From contig OX439041.1 of assembly GCA_949317995.1 (NCBI GenBank), positions 13,857,501 through 13,921,500 of the forward strand: a stretch of 64,000 nt of DNA, written 5' to 3'. The notes beneath the pieces were generated by a model, which saw only the letters and a list, made by a program, of their open reading frames with translations, was not told where the DNA came from and ran no database searches. Source of the stretch: Acholoe squamosa. Taxonomy: Eukaryota; Annelida; Polychaeta; Phyllodocida; Polynoidae. Shown here one piece after another: positions 8,054 through 21,047 of this stretch. Every line of letters begins with the position of its first letter. The first letter of the stretch is position 1. A program made the translations under genes and the position numbers.

Positions 8054-8422
8054 CAGGTCGAGTGAGTAATAAACAGTACTTAACTATAGTCCCGTTCCGA
8101 TACATACTATACTACTGGCATTCTTTCTCTTATTTCAACCGCTATTACTCCTGGCCATTTTTTGACACCGGCACATATTTAAGACTAGGTTATAGTGTAT
8201 CTTAAGATTTTTATGTCCTGTCCCCTGTGTTTATTCAAGACAGGCGAAAACTGGATGCTCATACAGGCATATCTGGTTGGTGAAGGAATAAAGTCCTTCG
8301 CTAACACTATTTGAAAACAAAAAGAAATATATTGTCACCAACCTACACTGATTTTTATAGACCTATGTTAGTGCCCAATAATTAATTCAGTAAATAAAGG
8401 GGAAAGGGTGCACTGTCAACGA
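8054..8422. other. Noncoding, nothing recognised
   Basis: No coding frame, tRNA or repeat recognised. Confidence 0.4.
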
Positions 8423-8645
8423 TAAATGTTAAATCTACTATAGGGATCCTCCTAAAACAGAACAGTAGACCACCGTAATTGAATAGGATTGAACCAGTGT
8501 AGTTTTTACAAGAAGCCCTAGGTGGCAGTACTGTGGTACATAAATGTACAAGGGATCTCTGAAAATAACGATCAATGGAAACTTTGGGATGAGATTGTGC
8601 TGTTATTTTGATGACATTTTTTTACAGTGTAGAGGTGTGTGAAGG
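8423..8645 (+). repeat. Dispersed repeat family R1, copy a
   Basis: About 220 bp, recurring diverged at 38,463, 55,153 and 56,580. The shared order is AATCTAC..GGGATCC, ACCAGTGTAGTTT, AAGCCC.AGG.GGCAGTAC, TCTCTG and ATTTTGA.GACATTTTTTTAC. No ORF or pol III box was recognised. It is probably a short nonautonomous element. Confidence 0.7.
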
Positions 8646-9310
8646 GACCTGTGAGCTCCAACATGTAGCTGTTTTTTTTTAAGAAAAGCCCTTGTAAACC
8701 CATGAAAGAAATCATGAAAAACAAGAATTAACTATCTTAATCATGTAAAACAGCAATGTCTCTTGTTTTGGGCTGTAACACCCATAAAAATGATCCAAAA
8801 TGTAGTCAGAGGGTCCATGATTACAGTGAGACATCTGGTTCTACAGTCTGCTAATTTCCGCAGGCCCGGCAGTGATTTGCCCGCAAAAACCGGTGTTTTG
8901 CGAGATTTCACATTGACTGGGTGTTGGCAGCAAAAGGCTTACTCTACTTTACCTAATACATTTATTTGGCCCAAAAAGTCAACTCGTGCATCCATAATTA
9001 GATGCCCTTATTACATACATATTCTGAACCTTCCTCCATCACCCTATCCTCTGCCATTAATTATCTACTGGTCTTCACTCTTCTGTCAAGATTTAGTTTA
9101 TATTGAGAGTGGTCATTGGAGAGTGTGTATGACCCCAGACAGTCCAGCCAGTAGGACTGGAGTTGATGGGTGGCTGGGGTTGAAGAGTGGAGTAGGAAGT
9201 TGGTGGTAACTGAGGCCAGGGATATCACCATGACACAGTTTGCACATCTTTTTTATGTTAGAATGGTTTAGTTTACACATAACTGGTGCACATCATATCT
9301 ACCATATTTG
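8646..9310. other. Noncoding, nothing recognised
   Basis: The 148-codon frame at 8763-9209 has no family resemblance and I treat it as chance. No other structure is seen. Confidence 0.4.
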
Positions 9311-9314
9311 CCTG

Positions 9315-9679
9315 TGTAGGGGCCGGCATCGTTGTATATATATTAGTGCGGTTCATCCGAGAGACGTGTTCGTGTGGTGCTCGTTCCTTCTATGCCAACT
9401 AGGTGTTGCTTTGCGATACCCGGCTGGTACAAGAGGGGGCAGCACCATGCCTCGCGTCCAGCTTCTACTAAGAAGCCGGACGAGCCGCAGAAGGGGACTG
9501 GACGTAGTCCAATCAAGACCTGTTACTACAGATTGTGAACAAAGCTTAATAAAGTCCTACCCGAGAGGTAGGGGTATCCGGGGCTTTGCCCAACCCGAAT
9601 CGCTCGTGTTTTGTTGGTGTCTTTAGTGATAAGCGAGCCAACGAGCCACCCAACATATAAGTCGATACGAACCATTACA
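9315..9679 (+). repeat. Element A 5' LTR
   Basis: 365 bp, TG...CA ends. A TATATATAT box lies only ~20 bp from the start, so U3 is short. The poly(A) signal AATAAA lies at 9548-9553, followed by the stem CCTACC-CGAGA-GGTAGG. Confidence 0.92.
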
Positions 9680-9680
9680 C

Positions 9681-9693
9681 TGGTGCCGTGACC
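9681..9693 (+). other. Element A primer-binding site
   Basis: TGGTGCCGTGACC starts one base after the LTR, as expected for a tRNA 3'-end complement (CCA at the tRNA end). I could not assign the tRNA by eye. Confidence 0.7.
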
Positions 9694-9842
9694 AGTTGGT
9701 TCGGGGGTGGAGCGCGGCCACATTGGCCGAAAGCCTCGGGAAACCCGATGTGGATCCCTCCAGCCCTGGGCTAGAGGGATTCGAAGAGGATATTTTCACA
9801 TCCCAGCAATTGTTGTTAGACTGGAAACCCGGTCAACAACAA

Positions 9843-12609
9843 ATGTTCAACCCAGAGGGTGTCCAGACTGTCTTCTCGACACCGGGTCTAGCAGACGGTG
9901 CCACCAGAAATGGAGATGGCATCGTTAAGTTGTATCCGGGTACACCTCAAATGGTAGCCCCGGATACAGGACTGTTTAGGGGGGTACTAAGACCCCCAAC
10001 CTTGAACTAGTTATAACTAGCAGACGCCAGCTGGGTTCGATTATACCAGCAGGCTTGGCTAGCAACTTGGATACCCCAATAGCCCAGAGCCCTATACAGC
10101 GTACCGCGACCCCACCGGGGGCGATACCAGAGGGGGCCGATCTCTCGACGAAGGCTTGTCTGACTCCATGTTCAACCCTGGAGGCAGTCGCAAGTCGATA
10201 TACGGACGTCGGATGGGCCCCGGGTATAAAACTACTTCAGCCTACTTGAAAGCCAAGGAGCAGGTAGAGCTACAGGCTAAGAGGCAACATGAACAATTCA
10301 TAGCAGCCCAAGTGAAGATCGAGGAGGAGACAAAATCTCGGATTGGTAAACTCCGTTCCGTTGAGCAGGAGGCTATTCTGAAGGAATCCAACCTCAAGTA
10401 TCGCTTATCTTCTGTAGCCCATTGATTGGAGAGAAAGGAGAAAGAAGAGAAGGAAAAGGAAAAAAAGATTGGTTGAGCTAGAGCTCGAAGAAACCAATAG
10501 ACTCAGAGCAATCGAAAAGGCTAGGGCCGAGGAGGTTGCTAAGGCCCGGAATGTAAACAGGCTACAGTCCGAGTTGCATGCCATGGAGGAAAAGTTAAAG
10601 AAACTGCAGCTCCGTAAAGCGGAGACAGAAGCCAAGTTAATCTCGGAGCAAGCCGAGATCCGGAGAGAGACCAATGAATATCAACGGTATCAGAAGGAAA
10701 AAGGTGAAAAGTATCGTCTATTAAGCGGGATGCAATAGCCGCCCAAGAGGAGCGTAACCGAGCCGTTGCGGATAACGAGAAGATTAGATCCGAGATCTTA
10801 TCGGAGAATGCACAGCTAAGGGAGGAGCAGCGAAATCTTACTACGGATGTAGCTACCCTCACATTAAATAAGTCAGCTATGGAGAGTTATTTACAGGAGC
10901 AAGAGCAGACGAATGCTCCTCCGGCGAGTAAGGATTTAAACCCGAACTCGACATTTGTTAAACAAGGAGACCCGGTCTCCTGTTTAACGCCTAAGCATCC
11001 GCAGTATAATCCTTTTGTCAATGACAATGCAACGCGGAATGTAGATCAAGGGGGAGTTTATATCAGAACCCAAGATAAGCACAGCCGAACTAGTAGAGTC
11101 CGGATAAGTGAGGTCCCAATAGTCCACAACTTAAACCCGGACTATGTACCTCGGGATGCCTCCGACACTAGTGCGGAAACTAATGGATTCCACTTGCATG
11201 TGGATCAGACAGAAAATGTCGGATTGGGAGCTGGTAATAACAGCAACCAACAAACTCCACCTAATGGTGGCAGTCAATCAAATCAGCCGTCTGATGGTGG
11301 TCAGCATGGCGCCCAGTGGGGGCACAGTGCTTCAGGTAATGCTAGTAGCGATGGTACCCCGGGTAACGGCCCTAACCAGGGGGCTGGAGGCTATACGAAC
11401 TACAGTGGTACACAGTGGACGTATAGCCAACCGCCACCACCGCCTCCACCAAGCAATACAAGCTTTGGTGGCATGGGAGGCAATCTAACCTTGAATGAAA
11501 CCAAGGTGATTGAATGGAGCAAACAGCAATGCACTAGATTGATGTATGCCCATAATTCAGCCCGAAGGGTGGCCGTGATTCCTAAGGAATACGACGGTAC
11601 TCGGCCATGGAAAGAATTGTTTGAAGATTTCATCGATGTGATGAACTGCAATGGATGGACCCCATACGAGGCCAAGCCGCATCTGGTAAGGTGCTTGAAA
11701 GGTGGCCCGGGTCGCATGGCAGTAGAGCAATGGCGGACCTGGTATGGTCTCGTAGGAAGTTTTGAGCAGTTAGTTGAATCTGCTAGTGGACTGTTATGTA
11801 ACATGGTCAAGGAGGATCCGATGGTCCGCTTCAAGAAACGTACACAGAAGCCAAACGAAGCTTTCAGAGCGTATGGTATGGAACTACATGCCCTGCTAAG
11901 TAAGGCCAGACCCGGTACAGAGAATCAGGACTGGTATATGGACGACTTGATCACACAATTCGTCAAGGGTCTAAGAGACCGAGACGAGCAAATTGCTGCG
12001 AGAGATGCCTGGAAGGAAGGCATAACATTGCACGGTATATTTAATGGTATAGATATGGCCATGAAGAAACAAGCTATGCTAGCTGGAGACATCCCGAATG
12101 CCACGGGCCCGGCTCCACTAGCATCGGTTGTTCAGCGATCCGAGGTAGATAGTACCTTGGATGATTTTGAATTAATTGAAATTGAGCAGGAAGACGGCAC
12201 CTTTTGCTCGATGCAGCTAAGAAAAAATGCTTCAGGCAGGAAGTATATTCCGAGGAAGGCGTTCAGTAAACCGAGGGATGCTAAACCGTCATCCGAGGTC
12301 AAGAGTGACCCGAAAGTTGGTGGGAAGGCAGTCAAACCCTCCGACAGCACTGATAAAGCTAAGGGTCAACATACGGACTTGACCAAAGTTATGGAGGAGA
12401 TGTGTAAGAAAATTACAGATGCCCTCCAAGCCAACCGGCAGAGACCCAGAGTGGATCGCCGGACGGTAAGATGTTGCAGGTGCCAACGCATGGGGCACTA
12501 TTCGTCTGAATGTACCGCTGCTAAGCCGGTATTGGCCGCCTTCTACGAAGCCGAGGATACCGGCGAGGGGGAACAGAATGCTAAGGACTCCACCGATGTG
12601 GAAAACTAG
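9843..12609 (+). pseudogene. Element A gag, disrupted
   Basis: Compared with the intact gag of B, the frame breaks near 10,005 (short deletion), loses about 50 codons near 10,110-10,150, meets a TGA at 10,423-10,425 where B has an Arg codon, is shifted near 10,440-10,470, and loses a short segment near 10,728-10,738. From 10,879 to 12,609 the frame is long and intact (576 codons). It keeps the Pro-rich linker, the capsid-like region (ARRVAVIPKEYDGTRPWKE...) and a zinc knuckle of CX2CX4HX4C form at ~12,475-12,517. The N-terminal coiled coil is split. It cannot make full-length Gag. Confidence 0.88.
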
Positions 12610-12629
12610 TGGGGGTCGTATCCACGGCA

Positions 12630-15431
12630 TTGGATATGACCCCAGGATGGAACGAATGCCAAAATGCTACCGGGGGTAACCCGGCGGAAGATTTCAAATC
12701 AAATTTACCTGGAGGCCGGGTGGCAGTGGGTGCGCACCCCTGCACTACGGCCGGGGCCAGGGACCCTAGTGCTCATGTGTACGGTGGCGAGCATATGGAG
12801 GCGAGTGGCCGCACTGGGGGAGAGGAAGGATGGATCAAAGAGTTGATTCGAGTGTGTGGGACATACCTTCCCCCAAGTCATCCGTGTCTAGAATTTTTGA
12901 GAGGACTCGGATTGAATCTTGGTGATTCGGAAGACTTTCACCAGTTTACCAGCAACCCCTCTCCTTTAGGGGGGAGACGGTGGTATGTACCCATATCTGT
13001 GGAAGGCCGGGTAGGAGAATTCTTACTGGAGCCAGCCACTCCTGTGTGTCCAAGAGATTCTTCGACTCGGTGGCCAGCAGCCATGAGAACCTCAAAACGG
13101 GAGTAAATGCTTGCACAGCCGACGGAAGCAGTATGCGTACATTTGATAGGACGTTTATGCCTATCCGCATAGGAGGCAAAGAATTCGTTCGCCGACTATA
13201 GCAGAGGTTAGTGATGACGGGATCCTCGGATTGGATTTTGCAAGCTTGCATGGGGCCGTCTTGGATCCCAGGGATGGTATGATAAGTATATGGAACCCGT
13301 ATGGATTGCATGTCCAGTGCGTATTGAGACAGCTGTCTTCGGTCGCATCAGTGATACACACGGTGAAGATCCCACCGGGTACCACTTGTGATGTCCTTTG
13401 TGGCGGGTCAATGGCCCAAAGGAATGAAACTGGCATCTTTGAACCCGACACGGTATATTTATCAAGTATCGGGTTGGACTCAGTGGACACACTAGTGGCT
13501 AATGCAGCTTGGTCTGTATTACCCATAACTAACCGAAGTGGTTCGGTGGTTTACTTGAAGCGAGGCGACAGTGTGGGTATGATGAGTTCGGTTGAACATG
13601 TCGCCGAGGCCAGGTTCAATAAACTACTGAACCCGGTTAGTAAGCATCCTTTGGATGAAGAATTAAAGAATCAGATTTACAGAATACGGAAGACAAGGAA
13701 TGTCTAGAGAAACTCCTACAGAAGTATGAGAGCGCTTTCGGTAGGGAAGGAGGGCCGGTAGGCAGATCCGATAAGGTGTTGCACACTATAGATGTGGGCG
13801 ACGCGAAGCCTTTTGAGGTCCCGTATCGCAGGCTTCCTCTTAAGAAGAAGCTAATTTGTGAACAGGAAATACAAAAGCAGTTGGACCTAGGGGTTATCGA
13901 GCCGAGCTCGAATCCCTGGTCCAGCCCTGTTTGTATGACCACTAAGAAAGACGGTACAATCCGCTTTTGTGTGGATTACCGAAAATTGAACGGTATCACA
14001 AAGAAGAACTCGTATCCTCTACCTAGAATAGACGAGACTTTAGATAGCTTGGGTGGGAACCAATGGTTCTGTACATTGGATTTGCAATCCGGGTATTGGC
14101 AGATACCGATGCACCCCGATGACAAGGAGAAGACTGCGTTCTCTAGTCATATGGGGCTATTCGAGTATAATGTCTTGCCCTTCGGATTGTGTAACGCCCC
14201 TGCTACGTTCGAGGCCATGATGGAATCCTTGTTGAGTGACCTTTTGTGGAAAAAATGCTTGGTCTACTTAAACAACGTTGTCGTGTTCGGCAAGTCGTTT
14301 AAGGAATGCCATGCGAACCTGCAATTGGTGCTCGACCGGATATTATCCAATGGTCTAAAACTTAAAGCCAAGAAATGTAACCTGTTTAAGAAAACAATTA
14401 CATACCTGGGGAGGATCATTACCCCTAACGGAGTGAGTGCAGATCCGGAGAAATTAGAAGCTGTAGAAAATTGGGAACGACCCACGAGTGCTAAGGAGGT
14501 GAGATCATTTTTAGGATTTTGTTCCTACTACCGTGATTTCATACCGAATTACTCTCGTGTCAGTTTTCCAATGCAGTGCTTAGCTCACTGGACCCCGGGT
14601 AGGGCACGGGACCCATTCCCATGGACCAGCGAGCAGGAAGAATCTTTTAATAAAATAAAGGATTTGTTTAGGAACACACCCGTATTGAAATATCCCACTC
14701 CCGAGGGACATTTCATATTAGACACCGATGCGAGCAACGATGCAATCGGGGCGGCTCTCTCTCAGGTCCAGGATGGAGTCGAAGTCCCAATAGCATTTGC
14801 TAGCAACACGCTAAGCAAGACCCAGCGGAATTATTGTACCACTAAACGGGAACTCCTCGCGGTAGTGGTGTATACGAAGAAGTTTAAGCATTTCCTTTGG
14901 GGAAGTGACTTTACTTTAAGAACCGACCATTCTTCTCTAAGGTGGCTCCTTAACTTTAAGGATGCCGAGGGGATGATTGGACGTTGGTTAGCTCATCTAT
15001 CCGAGTTTGGATTAGAGCATAAGCAAATAGAGCACCGGCCCGGTGCTAAACATATCAATGCGGATGCCTTGTCGAGGCGACCCGTCCGAAGGTGCCAGAA
15101 TGCCACTTGTGAAGACTGCGGGGCCCACAATGCTGTGGTAGCTGGATTGGTATTTAACTATACCACCCCCCGTATCCCCTGGGAGGAGGCTGTATGTAGC
15201 TATCTCGATTGGTCCCCGGAGACCATCAAGAAGTTCCAACAGTCGGATCCCACCACTGCGCGCATAATGGAATACCTACGGACAGGTATTAAACCGGCGA
15301 GGCCGCTAATATCCCTAGAAGATAGGGAAACGAGGCGATTGCTAGCTCAATGGACCGAGTTAGAGATCTGAGACGGCATTCTGTGCAGGTGGAAGACTAC
15401 CCCCAGCAACGGTAGGCTGTTACAAATAGTG
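12630..15431 (+). pseudogene. Element A pol, disrupted and lacking integrase
   Basis: The frame follows gag in the -1 register as in B. A ~7-nt loss at about 13,026 removes the protease DTG aspartate and shifts the frame, with further shifts near 13,190 and 13,670. The reverse transcriptase and RNase H frame (13,776-15,371) is long, with motifs for fingers, LDLQSGYW, LPFGLCNAP and DTDAS, but the catalytic YxDD is YLNN (14,265-14,276). After the RNase H region a deletion of about 1.44 kb relative to B (B positions ~45,538-46,975) removes the whole integrase. It therefore lacks protease, RT and integrase activity of its own. Confidence 0.9.
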
Positions 15432-15896
15432 AGTTCCACGGCTAGAGATGCCGAACGCGCCCTCCCCGGGTAGCTGTATCCCGTGAGCGGCGGACGGATT
15501 AACCGGTACATTCGCTTTGAAGCGTTGTATACACCGCCAAGCTCCAGACGATAGCACTCGGGTAGTAGGCCGCGTCTCATATGTCGAGTCGAATGTTAGT
15601 TCGGATCTAGTCCCCTAGGTGGCGCCGCGGGTGCGACGGGAAAGCATGGAACTAGGTCACCGGATAGCCTTTGCGGGATCTCGCGAGACGAGAGGCGTGA
15701 CGTCATATTGTTCATAACTAGAGCGGACTCGTGGTGGTAAGACGCCACCCGTTTCGCTCCGGTTATTGTCGGCGTTTAGCAGCTGGTAGCTGTTGGGTTA
15801 GCTTCGCTACACCTTCCCCTTTTTGTTGGACGAATCCTTCGGGAGGAGTCCAACACATTTGCCAATTTTTAATAATTGGAAGTCGCCCTCAGTGCC
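15432..15896 (+). promoter_or_regulatory. Element A pol-ORF3 spacer with promoter-like block and hairpin
   Basis: Conserved with B: TCTCGCGAGA at 15,679-15,688, then 9 bp, then TGACGTCA (CRE) at 15,698-15,705. A hairpin GTTGGAC...GTCCAAC with TCC-TTCG-GGA inside lies at 15,825-15,854, 43 bp before the ORF3 ATG. It survived in a copy whose integrase was lost, consistent with a separate ORF3 promoter. Confidence 0.55.
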
Positions 15897-18800
15897 ATGG
15901 CACAGGGGACGATTGACACCGCGCGTCAAACCGCCAACATCCAGTTGGAGGCAGGCGAGGACCCGACGGTCTCATCTCGGGTTGAGGAGAGTATGGACTC
16001 CTCAACGGAGGTCCCTGCAAGGGGACCCGAAGTCGAGGAGGCAGCCCTCACGCTCTCTGCTATGCCTGACAGAGAGAGGATGCCGCCTCCACCACCACCA
16101 CCACCGGGGCCTACGTCTACAGCGATGGCTTCGGGTGGCGTTCTTGATGTCCTGGACATTCCGCTGTATCCTCCGGGATACTGAACACGCACCGAGCGCA
16201 TGGCCCATGTGGACGTGGAGACCGGTGTCGTGTACACCTCCTGGGGGACCTACATCCCCATGCATCCCTCTATGTTCGGATGCGGTCCGCTTGCGGAGAC
16301 ACCCGGCATGCCCGATGCCATACCAGATGACTTCAAGACTCTGGTCATGGTGCACCGACGAGCTGGCTGAAAGTATGCCAGTTTCCTGGCTCCGCAACTA
16401 CCAACGGTTGGCGGAGGAGATGGCGGTCAACGAGAGCTTGGCCCGAGCTGTGCTGCTTTCCGAAGGCATTACCCGGAAGGCCGCGCAGCTAAGAGAGTCT
16501 GAATCCGACATGGATACAGACTCCACCATCACACAGTCGTCGGTGGAATCTGGACGGGTCAAGCGATTGAGCCGTAAGCCAGCGCCAAAGGGTCCTCTCA
16601 CCGAGAGTGACCTGGAGTTGGAAGACGTCCGAATCGCCATCGAGAGGTCCACGACCGAGCAGGAGCCGGGCGCCAACATACCGGAGGCGGCTGGTGAGAT
16701 CTTGGAAGAGGACATCTCACGGCAACAGGCTGCTGTTGAAGCCAAGCGAGCCGAGCTGGCTAAACAACAGAAGGAGCTTACCGCTGCTTGTCGGGCCCAC
16801 CGGTAACAACAGGCCCAAATAAGGCGAAGGCCGCCTCCACCTCTGACTCCCCGGTCAGAGGTAGGAGGAGCCCTCGTTCAAAGGACAAGGATCCACGTCA
16901 GTCGGATTCTAGTCCCGAGGTGCTGGCGCAACCACCCAAGGTCCTGCGCAGGAAGAAGAAGAACAGAGGGAAAGCGTCTCTGGCGGAGCCCACGCCCCCC
17001 ACCAAGCCGAGGGGTAAGGGCGACGCGAAGACGCCCGCCTCCAAAACCCCAGCAACCACAGTAGCCACCCCGGTTACTGCAGCGTCCTCTGCCAGCACCA
17101 GCAGGACGAGCGCCAAATCCTCTACCAAGGCTTCGACTGGTACTACTACCACCAGCCGAGCTAGCCGTAAAGGGGAGGGCATCTACACGGACAGTGAGGG
17201 AAGCGCAAGCGACCCAGAGCTGCCCGAGTCAGCCAAATCTGATTTGGAGTCTGTGACGACGTGGGAAGAAATGACCACCGACGTCCCCAAAGACGAAAAT
17301 CAGAAGTGGATGTGGAAGAATGCAGCCGAGGGGTTCCAGGAAAGGACTCCCCGCTGCTTCGCGGACAGTCCACTACATGTGCCCGGGCGCCGTCAATAAG
17401 GATGGTGATAGCGATGACGAGGAGTGGATGAAGTCCGGCCCCTCAGATACGCCAGTGGGTAAATTCTACCTGATTTGGATTGACCAGCTCAAATCCAAAT
17501 TGGGGACTATTTACAATTATGAGGCCCGGACAAAAGTCCAATGGGCTATGACCCAATGGGGACCATCCGGCAACCGCCGAAAGTGCCCATTTGAGTCTTA
17601 TCAGCTTGCCATCACTGGAGAGAAGATGTTTGAGACGAAGCCTCGCTTCGCTCGACATATAGTGGAGCATCACATGCACCACAAGCCACTTCTCCAGTGT
17701 GTAGTCGGAGACCGTCCGAGCAAATTGTGTGGCGGCTCGTTTTCTACCAACCGGCGTCGGGACATGGCTCTGCATCTGCAGAAAGCCCATGGTACCGGCC
17801 TGGAGAAAACAAGAAAACGGGCCGTAAAATGCTTCAACAAACTCCTGGCTAACTGGGCCTCGTTGAGCTTAAAGGACGTCAAGGAACAGGCATTCGAAAC
17901 CGGATTCTGTTCATGGAGGAGTGGCAACCTCTTAGCCTACTTCCAGATAAACTTCTCATCTACCAAGTTCGGGATGCCCATCGAGGTACACCTGAAGGTG
18001 AAGAAGTTGAGGGGGGATGATAAGCGGGAAAGAGTCAAGGCCCGCTTGAAGGGTCCTACTGGAGGCACAGCCACGGCTACCGGTGCTTCCGAAAGGACCC
18101 GCGCAGACCGATCCGTAAGCCCTTCGGGTAACAAGGATCAGCCTTGACCAGCCAACCCAGCTGATCGTCGCCTGGCGGGACAGCAAGTCTCGGCTCTGGA
18201 TATGCCTGGCAACCAGACCCATAGGGTGGTTAGCCAGGCGGCCACTCCAGCCACCCCAGCACCCACTGCACCCGAGGAGCAACCCCTGAGTGAAGCCACT
18301 GGCAGTCCGGATGACTGGAGCACATTCTTTGGTGCCCCATCCGGATACGGATCTTGGTGGGCCGGTGAGGGGTCATCCGGCAGGCGCCCCACGTATAGTG
18401 AATACGCGGCGAAGTTCCCTGCAATGGGACCAGCGGGACCCGAATCTCAGGTCCTAACCTCCTTGGGTCGGTCTAAACCCCGGGGTAGGGGCCGCGGTGG
18501 CATGGAGTCCACCCGAGCTCCCCCGGGCGGCGGCCGAGGCCGGGGAGGTGCGACGGTTGAGGGTCCCTCAGTCCCTCCAGCAAGCGCTTCGCCTGTCACT
18601 GTGGAGGCCGCCGCGCCCCCACCGGTTATAGTTCCACCAACGGCCCCTCGGGTGCCCGTCATGGAACTAATCGCAGGTACGCTGTCAGGTCTTCAGGATC
18701 CGAACATGTTTGTCGATCATCGCGACGTTCAAACGGCGACGATCCAGATCGACCTGATGGCGGAATGGCAGGCATTGCATCGCCAGAAGTCAGTCGACTA

Positions 18801-19255
18801 CTGGCGCACAATGACTGAAGCCACCTTCAACCTGGTCTACGAGATCCAGAAGAGGGAGGAAGAGAAGATCCGGGTACAGGAGCGGAAGAATGTCGAGGAG
18901 GCAATCCAATCCTGCCGGCGCCAGCAGTTGGAAGCTGAAAAGCTTAAGGAGTTCCACCGTGCTGAGAACGCCGGGTACATCCATAGGTACAAGGAGGCTG
19001 ACCTCAAATTCTTCCTTGCATTCGGGAAACACCTGGACAAGTGGGACGGTTGTGTGTCGTCCCTTTCCCTCGCTCCGGCTGCTCCACCCGAACCTGAGGC
19101 AGTGGACAGTCCGTCCGCAGGGATGGGAGCGCTGAGCTTGTGTAGTGCTCAGCGAACCCCCAACGCTGCTCTCTACGAGCAGTTGCAGCAGCTCGGCTCC
19201 AGCTGCCCATGCGGAGTCGGCTGAGAAGATGGACACTGATCCGGAGGATCTTTAA
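15897..19255 (+). pseudogene. Element A ORF3, disrupted
   Basis: The ATG at 15,897 corresponds to the B ORF3 start. The frame stops at 16,182-16,184 (TGA in a region where B reads on), then continues in other frames: ~16,370-16,806, 16,830-17,380, 17,380-18,147 and 18,202-19,224. A TGA at 18,145-18,147 breaks the region after the zinc fingers. The poly-Pro tract, coiled coils, Lys-rich patches, zinc-finger region and RGG box are all recognisable. The last codons (MDTDPEDL, TAA at 19,253-19,255) match B in a shifted frame. The C-terminal Pro-rich repeats of B are largely absent. Confidence 0.85.
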
Positions 19256-20003
19256 GTGTCCATCGAGGGTAAAGGCATTTACCATGCCAGAGGTTCTTAC
19301 CCTTATGCTGGACTCGCCGATCTGGGACCATACCTGCAGCGAAGGTGGACGCTACCCGAAACACAAAAAGGATTACCACACCAAACCGGGGCTCCATCTT
19401 CCCATCTTCATCAGGGCACACCATAACAGCAACGTGGCTTGCCACCACACATATGTCGCCGGGTGGAGCTGCAGAAACCAGTTGTTCCAGATTCGCCGGA
19501 AGTTCGGTATTTTGTAAGGGCGATCCTACTACCCTGGTAGGACGCCTATCTTCATCAGTATTAAAATTTTGTGTAAAGCTATTTTTATATAATATTTATA
19601 TTTTTATAATCAAACTAAACAAAATTCTTTTTCGGGTTATTAACCCCACCTCGGGTCGGTCACTTACTACTGTAAAATATTGTTAAAGACCATATCACCA
19701 CATTTCCATCAATTTTATAACGTCTTTGAACTATAATAACACTGTAACTTTGTTACCATTTATAATCTTAGGTCGATGGTGCATAAGGCGCCACTTCCTA
19801 ATTGTTATTATTAGTTACTTCGGGTTATATGCGACGATGCCTTATTATGTACATATTATTTATAATGCCCCTTTAATGTTGTATAATCTATACGAACACT
19901 TGGGTATAGACTTACCTATGTAAATATAACTTATTATTGTATAAAGTTAACAATAGGTATTTGTTAAACACACCCAACCCTAGGTATAGTCTAATGGGGG
20001 TGG
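19256..20003 (+). other. Element A 3' noncoding region and polypurine tract
   Basis: AT-rich noncoding sequence homologous to 50,953-51,709 in B. GGGGGTGG at 19,996-20,003 abuts the 3' LTR and is the polypurine tract. Confidence 0.7.
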
Positions 20004-20368
20004 TGTAGGGGCCGGCATCGTTGTATATATATTAGTGCGGTTCATCCGAGAGACGTGTTCGTGTGGTGCTCGTTCCTTCTATGCCAACTAGGTGTCGCTT
20101 TGCGATACCCGGCTGGTACAAGAGGGGGCAGCACCATGCCTCGCGTCCAGCTTCTACTAAGAAGCCGGACGAGCCGCAGAAGGGGACTGGACGTAGTCCA
20201 GTCAAGACGTGTTACTACAGATTGTGAACAAAGCTTAATAAAGTCCTACCCGCGAGGTAGGGGTATCCGGGGCTTTGCCCAACCCGAATCGCTCGTGTTG
20301 TGTTGGTGTCTTTAGTGATAAGCGAGCCAACGAGCCACCCAACATATAAGTCGATACGAACCATTACA
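20004..20368 (+). repeat. Element A 3' LTR
   Basis: 365 bp. By eye it differs from the 5' copy at about five positions, e.g. CGAGA to CGCGA in the post-AATAAA stem loop and TTTTG to TTGTG near the end. Confidence 0.92.
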
Positions 20369-21009
20369 CCTGTATAAACACCAGGCGCTTATTCAAGAGG
20401 TAGATATCTCAACATTCCTTCACCCCCAGCACTAATTCAGGACTGGCACTTATTCAAGGTCCGACACTTATACAGGCCAGTACAATATAGACTAGATACT
20501 GTTTGGGGCCCATTACGGGGGGGTCCCCATTTTCAGAAAATATTGGTCATCTTAGATGTCTCCGGGTCGATTCTAATACCGGGTCTTTGAATAAGTGCAA
20601 GTCTTTATTGAAGAAGCACAGGGATAGAGGGGCATTCAAAATACACTTTAATTTCTAATTCAAATCTTGTATAAGCAAAAGTCTTTGTGCCCTGATGTCT
20701 CATTCTGTCTTTGTTTGTTTTTCACTCTGTGTCCATCTCTGTGTCTTCACTCATACGTGCCTTAATATGTTTTATAAGTGGCCTAGAGCAATGCTCTCTG
20801 GATATGTAGATGGTAACCAAGTTGTATATTAGTATGCTCCAACACCCCCAGATCCAATCTCTAAAAAGACTGGAGATGGGCCAGATGCGGTCTGTAGTAA
20901 GGGAAACATAGGCCAATCCAACCATAAATATCAAACATGTTCGATTCTGTCAGACTTGAACAGATATGCGCATAGACATTCTCAATCTAGTCAGGCCCTT
21001 CTGTGGTTG
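20369..21009. other. Noncoding with CTTATTCAAGG-type short repeats
   Basis: Several (G/A)C.CTTATTCAAG(G/A) words occur in direct and inverted order (20,390-20,600), similar to 28,850-28,970. This looks like a decayed short TIR element. No gene. Confidence 0.4.
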
Positions 21010-21029
21010 CTTTAAGTAGGGTGGCCGGA
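21010..21029 (+). repeat. Inverted repeat, left copy
   Basis: CTTTAAGTAGGGTGGCCGGA. Its inverse, with one mismatch, lies at 26,414-26,433. Together they bracket the non-LTR element. Confidence 0.6.
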
Positions 21030-21047
21030 GTATTTATTTTAAACGAT

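Larger units (their letters stand above)
9315..20368 (+). mobile_element. Gypsy LTR retrotransposon A (defective, three-ORF family)
   Basis: Two 365-bp LTRs (TGTAGG...TTACA), which differ at about five positions by eye, are flanked by the 4-bp duplication CCTG (9311-9314, 20,369-20,372). Inside are a PBS, a broken gag, a broken pol lacking protease aspartate and integrase, a promoter-like block, a broken ORF3 and a PPT. It is the same family as element B, and comparison with B identifies each lesion. Insertion is old enough for a few LTR changes, yet the internal region is heavily damaged, so it may have been copied by a partner. Confidence 0.92.

Noticed and set aside
8763-9209. 148-codon plus ORF between the island and element A
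   Set aside because: No motif, poor start (TTG), composition like noncoding DNA.
11400-11834. 144-codon minus ORF, with a similar one at 41,631-42,035
   Set aside because: Antisense shadow of gag; its reading is forced by the conserved gag codons.
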